64,000 bases of DNA, from positions 5,304,378 to 5,368,377 of the forward strand of contig OZ252296.1 of NCBI GenBank assembly GCA_965250245.1. The letters run 5' to 3'. Every line of letters begins with the position of its first letter. Position 1 is the first letter of the stretch. This DNA is from JABDIP01 sp965250245 (GTDB lineage Bacteria; Pseudomonadota; Alphaproteobacteria; DSM-16000; Inquilinaceae). Below, one piece after another: positions 18,745 through 26,913 of the stretch. Position numbers and translations under genes: made by a program. The notes under the pieces are model-generated. The model was not told the origin of the DNA, searched no databases, and saw nothing but the letters and a program-made list of their open reading frames with translations.

Positions 18745-19959
18745 TCAGGCGGTCTGGCGGGCGCGGAACCGAAAGGGACCCGGTGCGTTCACCGTGTTGC
18801 AGACCAGCGCGTTCACCGATTCCAGCCCGTTCAGCAGCCCGGGCACGATGACCTCCGACGGCACGTTCTGGTGCGGCAGGTGGCACAACGCCTCCACCAT
18901 GGGCGCGGGGTCCGGCGCCTTCGCGTCGTCGATCATGCGCACCAGCCCCAACTCCTCGGCGCGGGAGGTGCGGATGTACTGCTCCAGCCGCGGCTTGGTG
19001 CGCGGCAGCAGCAGGGCCCGCTTGTCGAAGGACAGGATCTCGCAGAAGGTGTTGTAGCCGCCCATCGCCACCACCCCGACCGCGTCGACCATCAGGTTCT
19101 CCAGATGGGCGTCGAAGGTGATGATGTCGACGTCGTCCAGCTCGGCGGCCCGCGCCATGAAGCTGTCCTGGGCCTCGCGCTGCATGAACGGGCCCAGCAC
19201 GATCAGCGCCGGGTGGGGGATCTCCGCGCCGGTCTCGTAGGCCCGGATCACCCAGTCGACCATCTTCTCGCCGTCGCCGCCGCCGCCGGGCGTGACCAGG
19301 AAATAGGGCCGGTCGACGGTCTCGATCGCCGGCCGTGCCTTGGGCGTCGCCTCGCGCCGCAGATAGCCGGTATAGACCATCTTGTCGCGCACCCCCTGGG
19401 GCAGGTCGATGCCCTCCAGCGGGTCGTGGATCTGCGGCAGGCCGTAGACCCAGATCGAATCGTAGAGATCTTCCAGCGCCGGCAGCACGTTCTTGCGCTC
19501 CCATTCCGGGGCCAGCAGGGACGGCTCGTCCATCACGTCGCGCAGGCCGAGCGCCAGCGGCGTGCCGCGGCGCTTCAGGATCTCCAGCGTGCCCCGCACC
19601 TCACCGCGCAGCCCCAGCGGCTCCTTGTCGACCAGGAACAAATCCGGATCGAAGATCGCCGCCGTGTGCTCGATGATCGAGGCCCGCATGGCCATGATCT
19701 CGTCGGTGTCGATGTTCAGGTTCAGCGAGGTGTACTCGCCATTGTGCAGCTTGATCACGCCGGGTACGCGCACGAAGTCGACCCGATTGCGGAAATCGAA
19801 GCTGCCAATGATCGGCGATCCCGACAGGATCAGTACCGACATGTCCCGGTTCTGCTTCGCCAGCTCGTGGGCAATCGCCCGACAACGACGAAGGTGTCCA
19901 AGCCCGAAGGAGTCGTGGCTGTAGATCAGAACACGGGTCTGACCCGGGCGTTTCGCCAT
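18745..19959 (-). CDS. Glycosyltransferase, GT-B fold, MurG/GT28-like (second copy)
   Basis: 404 residues from ATG 19959; ACGGAG about 8 bases upstream supports that start over a TTG at 19980. The glycine loop is SFGLGHLRRCRAIAHEL (~17-33) and the donor site is FLVTPGGGGDGEKMVDW plus VVAMGGYNTFCEILSF. It shares the general plan of the enzyme at 14613-15779. It is the first gene of the long minus-strand block; the promoter should lie in the 194-bp region shared with the divergent ABC gene. Confidence 0.85.
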   Translation of the reverse strand: MAKRPGQTRVLIYSHDSFGLGHLRRCRAIAHELAKQNRDMSVLILSGSPIIGSFDFRNRVDFVRVPGVIKLHNGEYTSLNLNIDTDEIMAMRASIIEHTAAIFDPDLFLVDKEPLGLRGEVRGTLEILKRRGTPLALGLRDVMDEPSLLAPEWERKNVLPALEDLYDSIWVYGLPQIHDPLEGIDLPQGVRDKMVYTGYLRREATPKARPAIETVDRPYFLVTPGGGGDGEKMVDWVIRAYETGAEIPHPALIVLGPFMQREAQDSFMARAAELDDVDIITFDAHLENLMVDAVGVVAMGGYNTFCEILSFDKRALLLPRTKPRLEQYIRTSRAEELGLVRMIDDAKAPDPAPMVEALCHLPHQNVPSEVIVPGLLNGLESVNALVCNTVNAPGPFRFRARQTA

Positions 19960-20153
19960 GACGCTCCGTAGTGCCGCCAAAGGGAAGACAGCCCTTCAGG
20001 GTCGAAGGGCCGTCCAGAGCGGCGACTCATATCACGAACCGGACTCGTAAAACCATGCCGTTTACGGGGCTTGGCGAATGGCGATATGGTTCGGCGACCG
20101 TCGACAAGCCCCAAACCGGCCATTTCACGGCCTTCCAGCGAGCTCCGCCAAGT

Positions 20154-22808
20154 ATGGATAAAAGCATCTTTCGGTTTGTTTTGCGGTTCAGCAAGCGGGA
20201 GCAGCTGTTCATCATCGTGCTGACGGCCATCTCCTTCCCGTTTCTGTATTTCTCGCTGGATCTGCCGAAGACAATCATCAACGAGGCGATCGGCGGCGGG
20301 GCCGAGTTTCCGGTCAACTATCTCGGCCTCGGATTCGAGCTGGAGCAGGTGCCCTACCTGTTCACGCTCTGCGGCGTCTTCCTGGCGCTGGTCTTCGTCA
20401 ATGGCGGCTTCAAGTACTACATCAACGTCTATCGCGGCCAGCTGGGCGAGCGCATGCTGCGGCGCCTGCGCTACGAGCTCTACAGCCGGGTCCTGAGGTT
20501 CCGCCTGCCGCGCTTCAAGCGCATGTCCCAGGGCGAGATCATCCCGATGATCACCGCCGAGGTCGACCCGCTTGGCGGCTTCGTCGGCGACGCGTTCGGC
20601 CTGCCGGCGTTCCAGGGCGGCACCCTGCTGGTCTACGTGGTCTTCATCTTCATCCAGGACCCGATCCTGGGCGCCGCCGCCATCTCGCTCTACCCGCTGC
20701 AGGCCTACATCATCCCCAAGCTGCAGCGGAAGGTGAACCAGCTCGGCAAGGAGCGGGTGCGCACCACCCGGCAGCTGGCCGACCGGATCGGCGAGACCGT
20801 CGCCGGCGCGCCGGAGATCCACGCCCACGACACCACCGCCTATCACCGGGCCGACATCTCCTCCCGGCTCGGCCGCATCTACGCGATCCGCTACGACATC
20901 TTCCGCCGCAAGTTCTTCATCAAGTTCCTCAACAACTTCCTCAACCAGCTGACGCCGTTCTTCTTCTACTCGATCGGCGGCTACCTGGTGCTGCAGGGCG
21001 ACCTGACCTTCGGCGCGCTGGTGGCGGTGCTGGCCGCCTACAAGGATCTGTCCGGGCCCTGGCGCGAGCTGCTGAACTACTACCAGCGGGTCGAGGATGT
21101 CCGGATCAAGTACGAGCAGGTGATCGAGCAGTTCCAGCCGGAGGACATCGTCCCGCTCGAGCAGCTCGATTCCGACGAGGAATGGGAGGGCGCGCTGCCG
21201 GAGCGCCTCGACCTGCACAGCGTGCAATATGCCGAGGAGGACTCGCTGCCCATCCTTCACGGCGTTTCGGTCAGCCTCCCGACGACCGGCGAGACCGCGA
21301 TCGTCGGACAGGCCGGAAGCGGCCGTCACGAACTGATGCAGATCCTCGGCCGGCTGCTGGTGCCCAGCGGCGGCAGCATCCAGTTCGGCGAGAAGGACTA
21401 CGAAGACCTGCCGGAATCGGTGGTCGGCCGGGACATCTGCTATGTCGGGCCGGACAGCTACATGTTCACCGACTCGCTGCGCGCCAATCTCTACTATGGC
21501 CTCAAGCACCGCCCGTTGACGCCGGCCGACTACACCGGCGCGGACCTCGCCGCCTACAACCGCTGGCTGGCCGACGCCCGGGCCTCGGGCAACACCGATT
21601 TCGACATCAACGCCGACTGGATCGACTACGAAGCGGCCGGCGTGGCCGATGCGTCCGAGCTGGAAAACCGGGCCCTGGACGTCCTGCGGGCCGTGGACAT
21701 GGCCGAGGACATCTACCGCATGGGCCTGAACGGCACCATCGACCCGGCGGTCAAGCCGGAGATGGCCGACACCATCCTGCAGGCCCGCTTGGCGATCCGC
21801 GAGCGGCTGCGCGACCCGCAATTGGCGCGGGTGGTCGAGCTGTTCGACGACGAGGGCTACAACGAGAGCGCCACGGTGGCCGAGAACCTGCTGTTCGGCA
21901 CGCCCGTCGGCAAGACCTTCTCGCTGGAGAGCCTCGCGGAGCAGCCCTATGTTCTCGAGGTCCTGGACAAGGTCGAGCTGACCGAGACCTTCCTGGAGAT
22001 CGGCGCCAAGGTCGCCGAGACCATGATCGAGCTGTTCGCCGACCTGCCGCCCGGCCACGAGTTCTTCGAGCAGTTCAGCTTCATCAGCTCCGACGAGCTG
22101 CCGGACTTCCAGCCGCTGGTCACGCGCTTCTCCAAGGAGGGCGTCGGCAGCCTCAAGCCGGAGGACCGGGCGCGCCTGCTGGCGCTGCCGTTCAAGCTGG
22201 TGCCGTCGCGGCACCGCCTGGGCCTGGTCGAGGGGCCGTTGCAGGAACGCATCCTGGAGGCGCGCCGGGTGTTCGCCGCGGAACTGCCCGCCGCGCTCCG
22301 GCCGGCGGTCGAATTCTTCGACGCGGATAGTTACAACGCCGCTTCAACGATCCAGGATAACATTTTGTTCGGAAAGGTCCGATACGGTTCGGCCGGAAGT
22401 GCGGAGACGGTCCAGACCCTGATCGGCGAGACCGTCGCGCAGTTCGATCTGCGCGACCGTATCAGCGCCGTCGGCCTGGATCATTCCGTCGGGGTCGCCG
22501 GGGCGCGGCTGTCTTCGGTGCAGCGCCAGAAGCTGGCCCTGGGCCGGGCGTTGCTGAAGCAGCCGCAGATGCTGGTGCTGAACGAGGCGACGTCGGCGCT
22601 GGATGGCTCGGCGCAGACCCGGGTGCATGCCAATATGCGTCGCATGATGGAGGGTCGGGGGCTGATCTGGGCGCCGCACCGGCCCAGCATCGCCTCGGAT
22701 TTCGATCGGATCGTGGTGATCAAGTCGGGCCGGGTGGCGGCCGAAGGAGACTTCGCTTCGCTGGACAAGGACGGGAGCGTCCTGCGGGAGCTGATCGCAG
22801 CGGAGTAG
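20154..22808 (+). CDS. Exporter-type ABC protein with degenerate, expanded nucleotide-binding domain
   Basis: 884 residues from ATG 20154. Residues ~10-330 form an exporter-type six-helix domain (hydrophobic spans near 15-35, 60-85, 155-185 and 265-305). The NBD begins near 345, but its motifs deviate. Walker A is GQAGSGRH (385-392), with Arg-His replacing Lys-Ser/Thr. The signature is LSSVQ (786-790). Walker B is LVLNEATSALD, with N810 for the usual Asp; catalytic-position E811 and the switch histidine (APHRP) remain. About 280 extra residues lie between the Q-loop region (~427) and the signature. This insert repeats the post-Q-loop segment: ANLYYG (~445), AENLLFG (~575), QDNILFG (~734). The frame opens at 19971, but the first 61 codons show no family character. 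A cNMP-binding gene follows 27 bp downstream. Confidence 0.85.
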   Translation: MDKSIFRFVLRFSKREQLFIIVLTAISFPFLYFSLDLPKTIINEAIGGGAEFPVNYLGLGFELEQVPYLFTLCGVFLALVFVNGGFKYYINVYRGQLGERMLRRLRYELYSRVLRFRLPRFKRMSQGEIIPMITAEVDPLGGFVGDAFGLPAFQGGTLLVYVVFIFIQDPILGAAAISLYPLQAYIIPKLQRKVNQLGKERVRTTRQLADRIGETVAGAPEIHAHDTTAYHRADISSRLGRIYAIRYDIFRRKFFIKFLNNFLNQLTPFFFYSIGGYLVLQGDLTFGALVAVLAAYKDLSGPWRELLNYYQRVEDVRIKYEQVIEQFQPEDIVPLEQLDSDEEWEGALPERLDLHSVQYAEEDSLPILHGVSVSLPTTGETAIVGQAGSGRHELMQILGRLLVPSGGSIQFGEKDYEDLPESVVGRDICYVGPDSYMFTDSLRANLYYGLKHRPLTPADYTGADLAAYNRWLADARASGNTDFDINADWIDYEAAGVADASELENRALDVLRAVDMAEDIYRMGLNGTIDPAVKPEMADTILQARLAIRERLRDPQLARVVELFDDEGYNESATVAENLLFGTPVGKTFSLESLAEQPYVLEVLDKVELTETFLEIGAKVAETMIELFADLPPGHEFFEQFSFISSDELPDFQPLVTRFSKEGVGSLKPEDRARLLALPFKLVPSRHRLGLVEGPLQERILEARRVFAAELPAALRPAVEFFDADSYNAASTIQDNILFGKVRYGSAGSAETVQTLIGETVAQFDLRDRISAVGLDHSVGVAGARLSSVQRQKLALGRALLKQPQMLVLNEATSALDGSAQTRVHANMRRMMEGRGLIWAPHRPSIASDFDRIVVIKSGRVAAEGDFASLDKDGSVLRELIAAE

Positions 22809-22835
22809 TGCCGCTGCCAATGGGAGGGAAATGCG

Positions 22836-23288
22836 GTGAGCCTTGCCGAAGAAGTAGAACTGCTGAAGAGAATACCGCTGTTCGCCAACATCGAGGTGTC
22901 GAAGCTGAAGCTTCTCGCCTTCACCAGCGAGCGAATCCGCTACAAGGGCGGCGAGACCCTGTTCAACCAGGATGAGATGGGCGATTCGGCCCATATCATC
23001 ATGGATGGCGAGGCCGACATCGTGGTCAACACCCCGTCCGGGCCGCTGACGGTGGCGACCATGCAGAAGAACGACTTCGTCGGCGAGATCGCGATCCTCT
23101 GCGACGTGCCGCGGACCGCGACGGTCAAGGCCAAGACCGACATGACCACCCTGTGCATCAACAAGGATCTGTTCTTCCGCCTGGTGACCGAATTTCCCGA
23201 GATGGCGGTGGAGATCATGCGCGTCCTGGCCCAGCGCCTGGAGGCGACGACCAAGGAGCTGGCGCAGTACAAGCAGGCCAGCGGCTAG
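22836..23288 (+). CDS. Cyclic nucleotide-binding domain protein
   Basis: 150 residues from GTG 22836, with a strong ribosome site (GGGAGGG) 7 bases upstream. The single domain is a CRP-type cNMP pocket: LFNQDEMGDSAHIIMDGEADI (two parts, ~42-62), then the phosphate-binding cassette GEIAILCDVPRTATVKA (83-99) with E84 and R93 in place, so it should bind cAMP or cGMP. A C-terminal helix (~115-148) could be an interaction surface. There is no DNA-binding domain. It lies 27 bp after the aberrant ABC gene, so it may be a regulatory subunit of that protein. Confidence 0.88.
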   Translation: MSLAEEVELLKRIPLFANIEVSKLKLLAFTSERIRYKGGETLFNQDEMGDSAHIIMDGEADIVVNTPSGPLTVATMQKNDFVGEIAILCDVPRTATVKAKTDMTTLCINKDLFFRLVTEFPEMAVEIMRVLAQRLEATTKELAQYKQASG

Positions 23289-23326
23289 CGCTCCCCGGCC
23301 TCAGGCCATCCACAGGGCGTCGACAG

Positions 23327-23402
23327 CATCCTTCGACAGGCTCAGGATGAGGGCCTTTCTCTCGTCCAATAGAACGCCTCATCCTGAGCCCGTCGAAGGA
23401 TG
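23327..23402. repeat. Intergenic inverted repeat (26-bp arms)
   Basis: Arms 23327-23352 and 23377-23402 match at 25 of 26 positions around a 24-base spacer. The core reads TCCTTCGACAGGCTCAGG. This motif is a familiar REP-like palindrome dispersed in many alphaproteobacterial genomes. It lies between the cNMP-binding gene and the methyltransferase gene and could also end or stabilise the upstream transcript. Confidence 0.8.
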
Positions 23403-23454
23403 AGGACGGCAATGCCAGCCCATCCCCATCCGTTACGTCAGGACCTGCCCGCCC

Positions 23455-23949
23455 ATGAGCCGGCTCGATAGCTTCATTCGCCGCATGCAGGCCCAGCGGA
23501 CCTGCCTGAACTGGGCCGCCGACGCCATCGCCGGTCTTCCCGGACCGGTGCTCGAGCTGGGGCTGGGCAACGGCCGCACCTACGACCACCTGCGCGAGAT
23601 CCTGCCCGACCGCGACATCTACGTCTTCGACCGGCGCATCAAGGCGCACCCGGCCTGCATCCCGCCTGATGACCGCATGTTCCTGGGCGAGGCGGCCGAG
23701 ACGCTGCCCCGCGCCGCCGACGCGTTGGGTCGCACGGCGGTGCTGTTGCACACGGATCTGGGGACCGGGGATGCGGAAGCAAACGCCGCCTTGGCCGAGG
23801 AGATCGGCCCAATGCTGGCCGCTCTGATGGCGCCCGGCGGCATCGTGGTCGCAAACCACGAGCTGGCCGTCGCAGGCTGGACCCAGCTACCGGAGCCGGA
23901 CGGTGTGAAGCCGGGCCGCTACTTCCTCTACCGGGCGGGCGAGCCCTAG
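23455..23949 (+). CDS. Small class I SAM-dependent methyltransferase
   Basis: 164 residues. Motif I is VLELGLGNGRTYDHLRE (~32-48), followed by an acidic strand end (IYVFDRRI) and LLHTDLGTGD at the motif IV position. It is short, with nothing beyond the Rossmann core. Many genomes annotate such proteins as class I methyltransferases without a substrate. The stop overlaps the convergent exonuclease stop by 4 bp. Confidence 0.75.
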   Translation: MSRLDSFIRRMQAQRTCLNWAADAIAGLPGPVLELGLGNGRTYDHLREILPDRDIYVFDRRIKAHPACIPPDDRMFLGEAAETLPRAADALGRTAVLLHTDLGTGDAEANAALAEEIGPMLAALMAPGGIVVANHELAVAGWTQLPEPDGVKPGRYFLYRAGEP

Positions 23950-24740
23950 ATCTCCAGATCCGCCCAGGCCGGGGCGTGGTCCGAGGGCTTCGGGTCCCAG
24001 CCGCGCACGTCGCGCTCGATCCTGGCGCGGGTCAGGGCGCCGGCCAGGGGCGGCGTGACCCAGATGTGGTCCAAACGGCGGCCCCGATCGGAGGCCTCCC
24101 AGTCCTTGGCACGATAGCTCCACCAGGAATACAGCTTCTCCTCCGGCGGCACGAAGTGGCGCACCGCGTCGACCCAGCCCAGCGATTTCTGCATGGCGGT
24201 CAGCTTCTCGACCTCGATCGGCGTGTGGCTGACCACGTCGAGGAGCTGCTTGTGCGACCAGACATCGTTCTCCAGCGGCGCGATGTTCAGGTCGCCGACC
24301 ACGATCATCGGCGTGGCGGACTCCCGCGCCGCCAGCCACCAGGCGGTCATCTCGTCCAGGAACTGGAGCTTGTGGGCGAACTTGTCGTTCTTGTCCGGGT
24401 CCGGGATGTCGCCGCCGGCCGGGACGTAGAGGTTGTGAACCTCGAGCCCGCCGGCCAGCCGCGCCATGACATGCCGGCAATCCTCCCGGCCGCACCAATG
24501 CTGGACTTCCTGCGCCTCGATGGGCAGGCGCGACAGGATTGCGACTCCGTTGTAGCCCTTCATGCCGGCCAGCGCGATGTCGGCATAGCCCTTCTCCTCG
24601 AACGGCGCGCGCGGGAACAGCTCGTCCGGGCACTTGGTCTCCTGCAGGCACAGGATGTCGGGGGCGAACTCGTCGATCAGCCGCAGCACGAGGTCCTGCC
24701 GCAGGCGGACCGAATTGATGTTCCAGGTGGCGATGCGCAA
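23946..24740 (-). CDS. xthA: Exodeoxyribonuclease III
   Basis: 264 residues. Complete AP-endonuclease/exonuclease fold: ATWNINSVR with N7, LQETK with the metal-binding Glu, HNLYVPAGGD, the GDLNIAP Asp/Asn pair, and the terminal SDHAPAWADLEI catalytic His. It cleaves DNA at abasic sites and trims 3' ends in base excision repair. The reading frame begins with a TTG codon at 24740, just before RIATWN; no better start is in frame at the right place. It is convergent with the small methyltransferase gene. Confidence 0.93.
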   Translation of the reverse strand: MRIATWNINSVRLRQDLVLRLIDEFAPDILCLQETKCPDELFPRAPFEEKGYADIALAGMKGYNGVAILSRLPIEAQEVQHWCGREDCRHVMARLAGGLEVHNLYVPAGGDIPDPDKNDKFAHKLQFLDEMTAWWLAARESATPMIVVGDLNIAPLENDVWSHKQLLDVVSHTPIEVEKLTAMQKSLGWVDAVRHFVPPEEKLYSWWSYRAKDWEASDRGRRLDHIWVTPPLAGALTRARIERDVRGWDPKPSDHAPAWADLEI

Positions 24741-24804
24741 GGGGGGATGTCCGATTCGGATGGCGGGGCCGGCAGTCTAGCGGATCGTTTCCGCGGGCTC
24801 GATC

Positions 24805-25116
24805 CTAGGTTTGCCGGGCACGGGTTCCTCCTGACAGGTTGAAGCCACGCCAGGCGACGGTACAGTCGCCGCCGGGCCGGGCGCGGCAGGCCAGGATCAT
24901 GCCGGCGGCCCGCTCCCCGGCGCTCAGCGCGCGATCGCAATAGGGCGCCAAGGTGACGTCGCCGGAGATCAGGCGCGATTTGCAGGCGCCGCAATTGCCG
25001 GACCGGCAGCCATGGGGGTAGGGCACGCCCGCGGCCATGGCGGCCTCCAGGATCGTGCGGCCGGCCGGCACCGCGACCGGTCGCGGCCATTGCTCGATGG
25101 TCACCAGGGCGGTCAT
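24805..25116 (-). CDS. Plant-type 2Fe-2S ferredoxin domain protein
   Basis: 103 residues from ATG 25116. The cluster ligands are in the order typical of plant-type ferredoxins: C-x4-C-x2-C in HGCRSGNCGACKS (~42-54), and the fourth cysteine in MILACRARPGGDC (~81-93). It should pass electrons to an oxygenase or reductase that is not encoded next to it. Divergent from dctP. Confidence 0.86.
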   Translation of the reverse strand: MTALVTIEQWPRPVAVPAGRTILEAAMAAGVPYPHGCRSGNCGACKSRLISGDVTLAPYCDRALSAGERAAGMILACRARPGGDCTVAWRGFNLSGGTRARQT

Positions 25117-25260
25117 GCGGGTTCGGCCTGCGTCGAAAAAGGGAAGGGCCGGCGGCATCGCCACGGTTGCGCGCCGGTGAAGCGGGATGGCTATATAGCG
25201 CAACACCGCCGGCCGTCCAACGCGGGGCCGGGCGCGGGATTGCGAGGGGAGGACAGGGCA

Positions 25261-26304
25261 GTGCATTTGGGGACCAGGACACGAGCATGGCTGGCGGCGC
25301 TGGCATTCGGCACCACGGTCGCGGGCACGGCGCAGGCCCAGGAGGTGACGCTGCGGGTGCACCACTTCCTGCCGCCGCCCTCCGTGGCGCATGCGGAATT
25401 CATCGCCCCCTGGGCGGAGCGGGTGATGGCCCAGTCGGACGGCCGCATCGCCGTTGAGATCTACCCGGCCATGCAGTTGGGCGGCGCCCCGCCGAGCCTG
25501 TTCGACCAGGTCCGCGACGGCGTGGTCGACGTGGTCTGGACGCTGCCGGGCTACACGCCGGGCCGGTTCCCGACCGTCGAGGTGTTCGAGCTGCCCTTCA
25601 TGGCGGCGTCCGCCGAGGCGACCAGCCAGGCGGTCCAGGAATTCTACGAGCGCAACCTGGCCGACGAGTTCGCCGACGTTCACGTGCTGATGCTGCATGT
25701 GCACGCGCCGGGCGTCTTCCACATCAACGGCCAATCGGTGGAAAGACTCGAGGACCTGGACGGGCTCAAGGTCCGGGCGCCGACGCGGGTGATCAACAGC
25801 GCCCTGGAGCGGCTCGGCGCGGTGCCGGTCGGCATGCCAGTGCCGCAGGTGCCAGAGGCCCTGTCGCGCGGCGTGGTCGACGCGACGGTCATCCCCTGGG
25901 AGGTGGCGCGGCCGCTACGGGTCGCCGAACTGGTCGACAACCATACCGAAATCCAGGGCGAGCGCGGCTTCTACACGGCGGTCTTCCTGTTCGCCATGAA
26001 CAAGGGCGTCTATGAGGGGATGCCGGCCGATCTGCGGGCGGTGATCGACGCCAATTCCGGGCTGGCGCTGGCCAAGGAGATCGGCGGCGTCTGGGATGCC
26101 GCGGAAGTGCCGGGGCGTCAGGCCGCAGAGGAGGCCGGCAACAGCTTCGCATCGCTGAGCGCGGCGGAGATCGAGCGCTGGAAGCTGGCGACGGCGCCGG
26201 TGATCGCCGACTGGCTTGCCGAGACCGACGGTCGCGGCCTGGACGGCGCCGCCCTGCTGGACGAGGCACGGGAACTCGTCTCGAAATACAGCGAGGGCAA
26301 CTGA
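25261..26304 (+). CDS. dctP: TRAP transporter solute-binding subunit DctP
   Basis: 347 residues from GTG 25261, with GAGGGGAGG about 8 bases upstream. Signal peptide: TRAWLAALAFGTTVAGTAQA, cleaved before QEVTLRVHHFLPP. DctP core features are AEFIAPWAERV, the conserved carboxylate-clamp Arg in GLKVRAPTRV (~170-180), and SRGVVDATVIPWEVA. It captures an organic acid in the periplasm and hands it to DctQM. The genes for DctQ and DctM follow, the first after 33 bp. Confidence 0.92.
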   Translation: MHLGTRTRAWLAALAFGTTVAGTAQAQEVTLRVHHFLPPPSVAHAEFIAPWAERVMAQSDGRIAVEIYPAMQLGGAPPSLFDQVRDGVVDVVWTLPGYTPGRFPTVEVFELPFMAASAEATSQAVQEFYERNLADEFADVHVLMLHVHAPGVFHINGQSVERLEDLDGLKVRAPTRVINSALERLGAVPVGMPVPQVPEALSRGVVDATVIPWEVARPLRVAELVDNHTEIQGERGFYTAVFLFAMNKGVYEGMPADLRAVIDANSGLALAKEIGGVWDAAEVPGRQAAEEAGNSFASLSAAEIERWKLATAPVIADWLAETDGRGLDGAALLDEARELVSKYSEGN

Positions 26305-26337
26305 TCGCGGGGCGGTTCCGGGAGACCCCGGCCCGCC

Positions 26338-26913
26338 ATGGATGAATTCGAGACCGGCGGTGCCCGGCCGTCCGATCCGGTCGGCCGGGTGCTCTATCGC
26401 ATCTGCGAGGCGGTCGCCGTTGTCGGCGGCCTGGTGCTGGTCGCGCTGACCATCATGACCGTCTGGAGCATCATCGGCCGGCAGATCGCCGGCACCGACT
26501 GGCTGCGCGACATCCCGCCCTTCAGTTGGGCCGGCCCGGTGACCGGCGATTTCGAGCTGGTCGAGCTCGGCTGTGCGGTCGCCGTCTTCGCCTTCCTGCC
26601 CTATTGCCAGATCGTCGGCGGCAACGTGCTGGTGGACTTCTTCACGACCCGCGCCAGCGCGCGCCTGAAGGCGTTCTTGGCCATGATCGGCGATGCCGCG
26701 TTCACCCTGATCGCGGCGGTGCTGACCTGGCGCCTGGTGCTGGGCGCGGAGGATTTGCAGCGCTATGGCGAGACCACCATGGTGCTGCGGGTGCCGGTCT
26801 GGTGGGGTTATGTGCCCTCGGTGGCGGCCCTGGTTCTGCTGACGCTGGTTTGCGCCTACACCACCTGGCGCCGCGCGTTGGAAAGCCTCGGCGCGGCGAA
26901 GGGGCGGCCGTGA
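26338..26913 (+). CDS. dctQ: TRAP transporter small permease DctQ
   Basis: 191 residues with four hydrophobic segments. EAVAVVGGLVLVALTIMTVWSIIGRQ (two parts, ~22-47) is the usual first helix, followed by DFELVELGCAVAVFAFLPY and GGNVLVDFFTTR, both typical DctQ features. It couples DctP to the large permease DctM. Its stop overlaps the DctM start (GTGA). Confidence 0.92.
   Translation: MDEFETGGARPSDPVGRVLYRICEAVAVVGGLVLVALTIMTVWSIIGRQIAGTDWLRDIPPFSWAGPVTGDFELVELGCAVAVFAFLPYCQIVGGNVLVDFFTTRASARLKAFLAMIGDAAFTLIAAVLTWRLVLGAEDLQRYGETTMVLRVPVWWGYVPSVAALVLLTLVCAYTTWRRALESLGAAKGRP

Noticed and set aside
19926..22214. Long minus-strand open frame (762 codons) opposite the aberrant ABC gene
   Set aside because: Its product is low-complexity, rich in Leu/Asp/Gln/Val/Arg, with no domain. 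It is the antisense shadow of the GC-rich ABC gene, which has clear family motifs.
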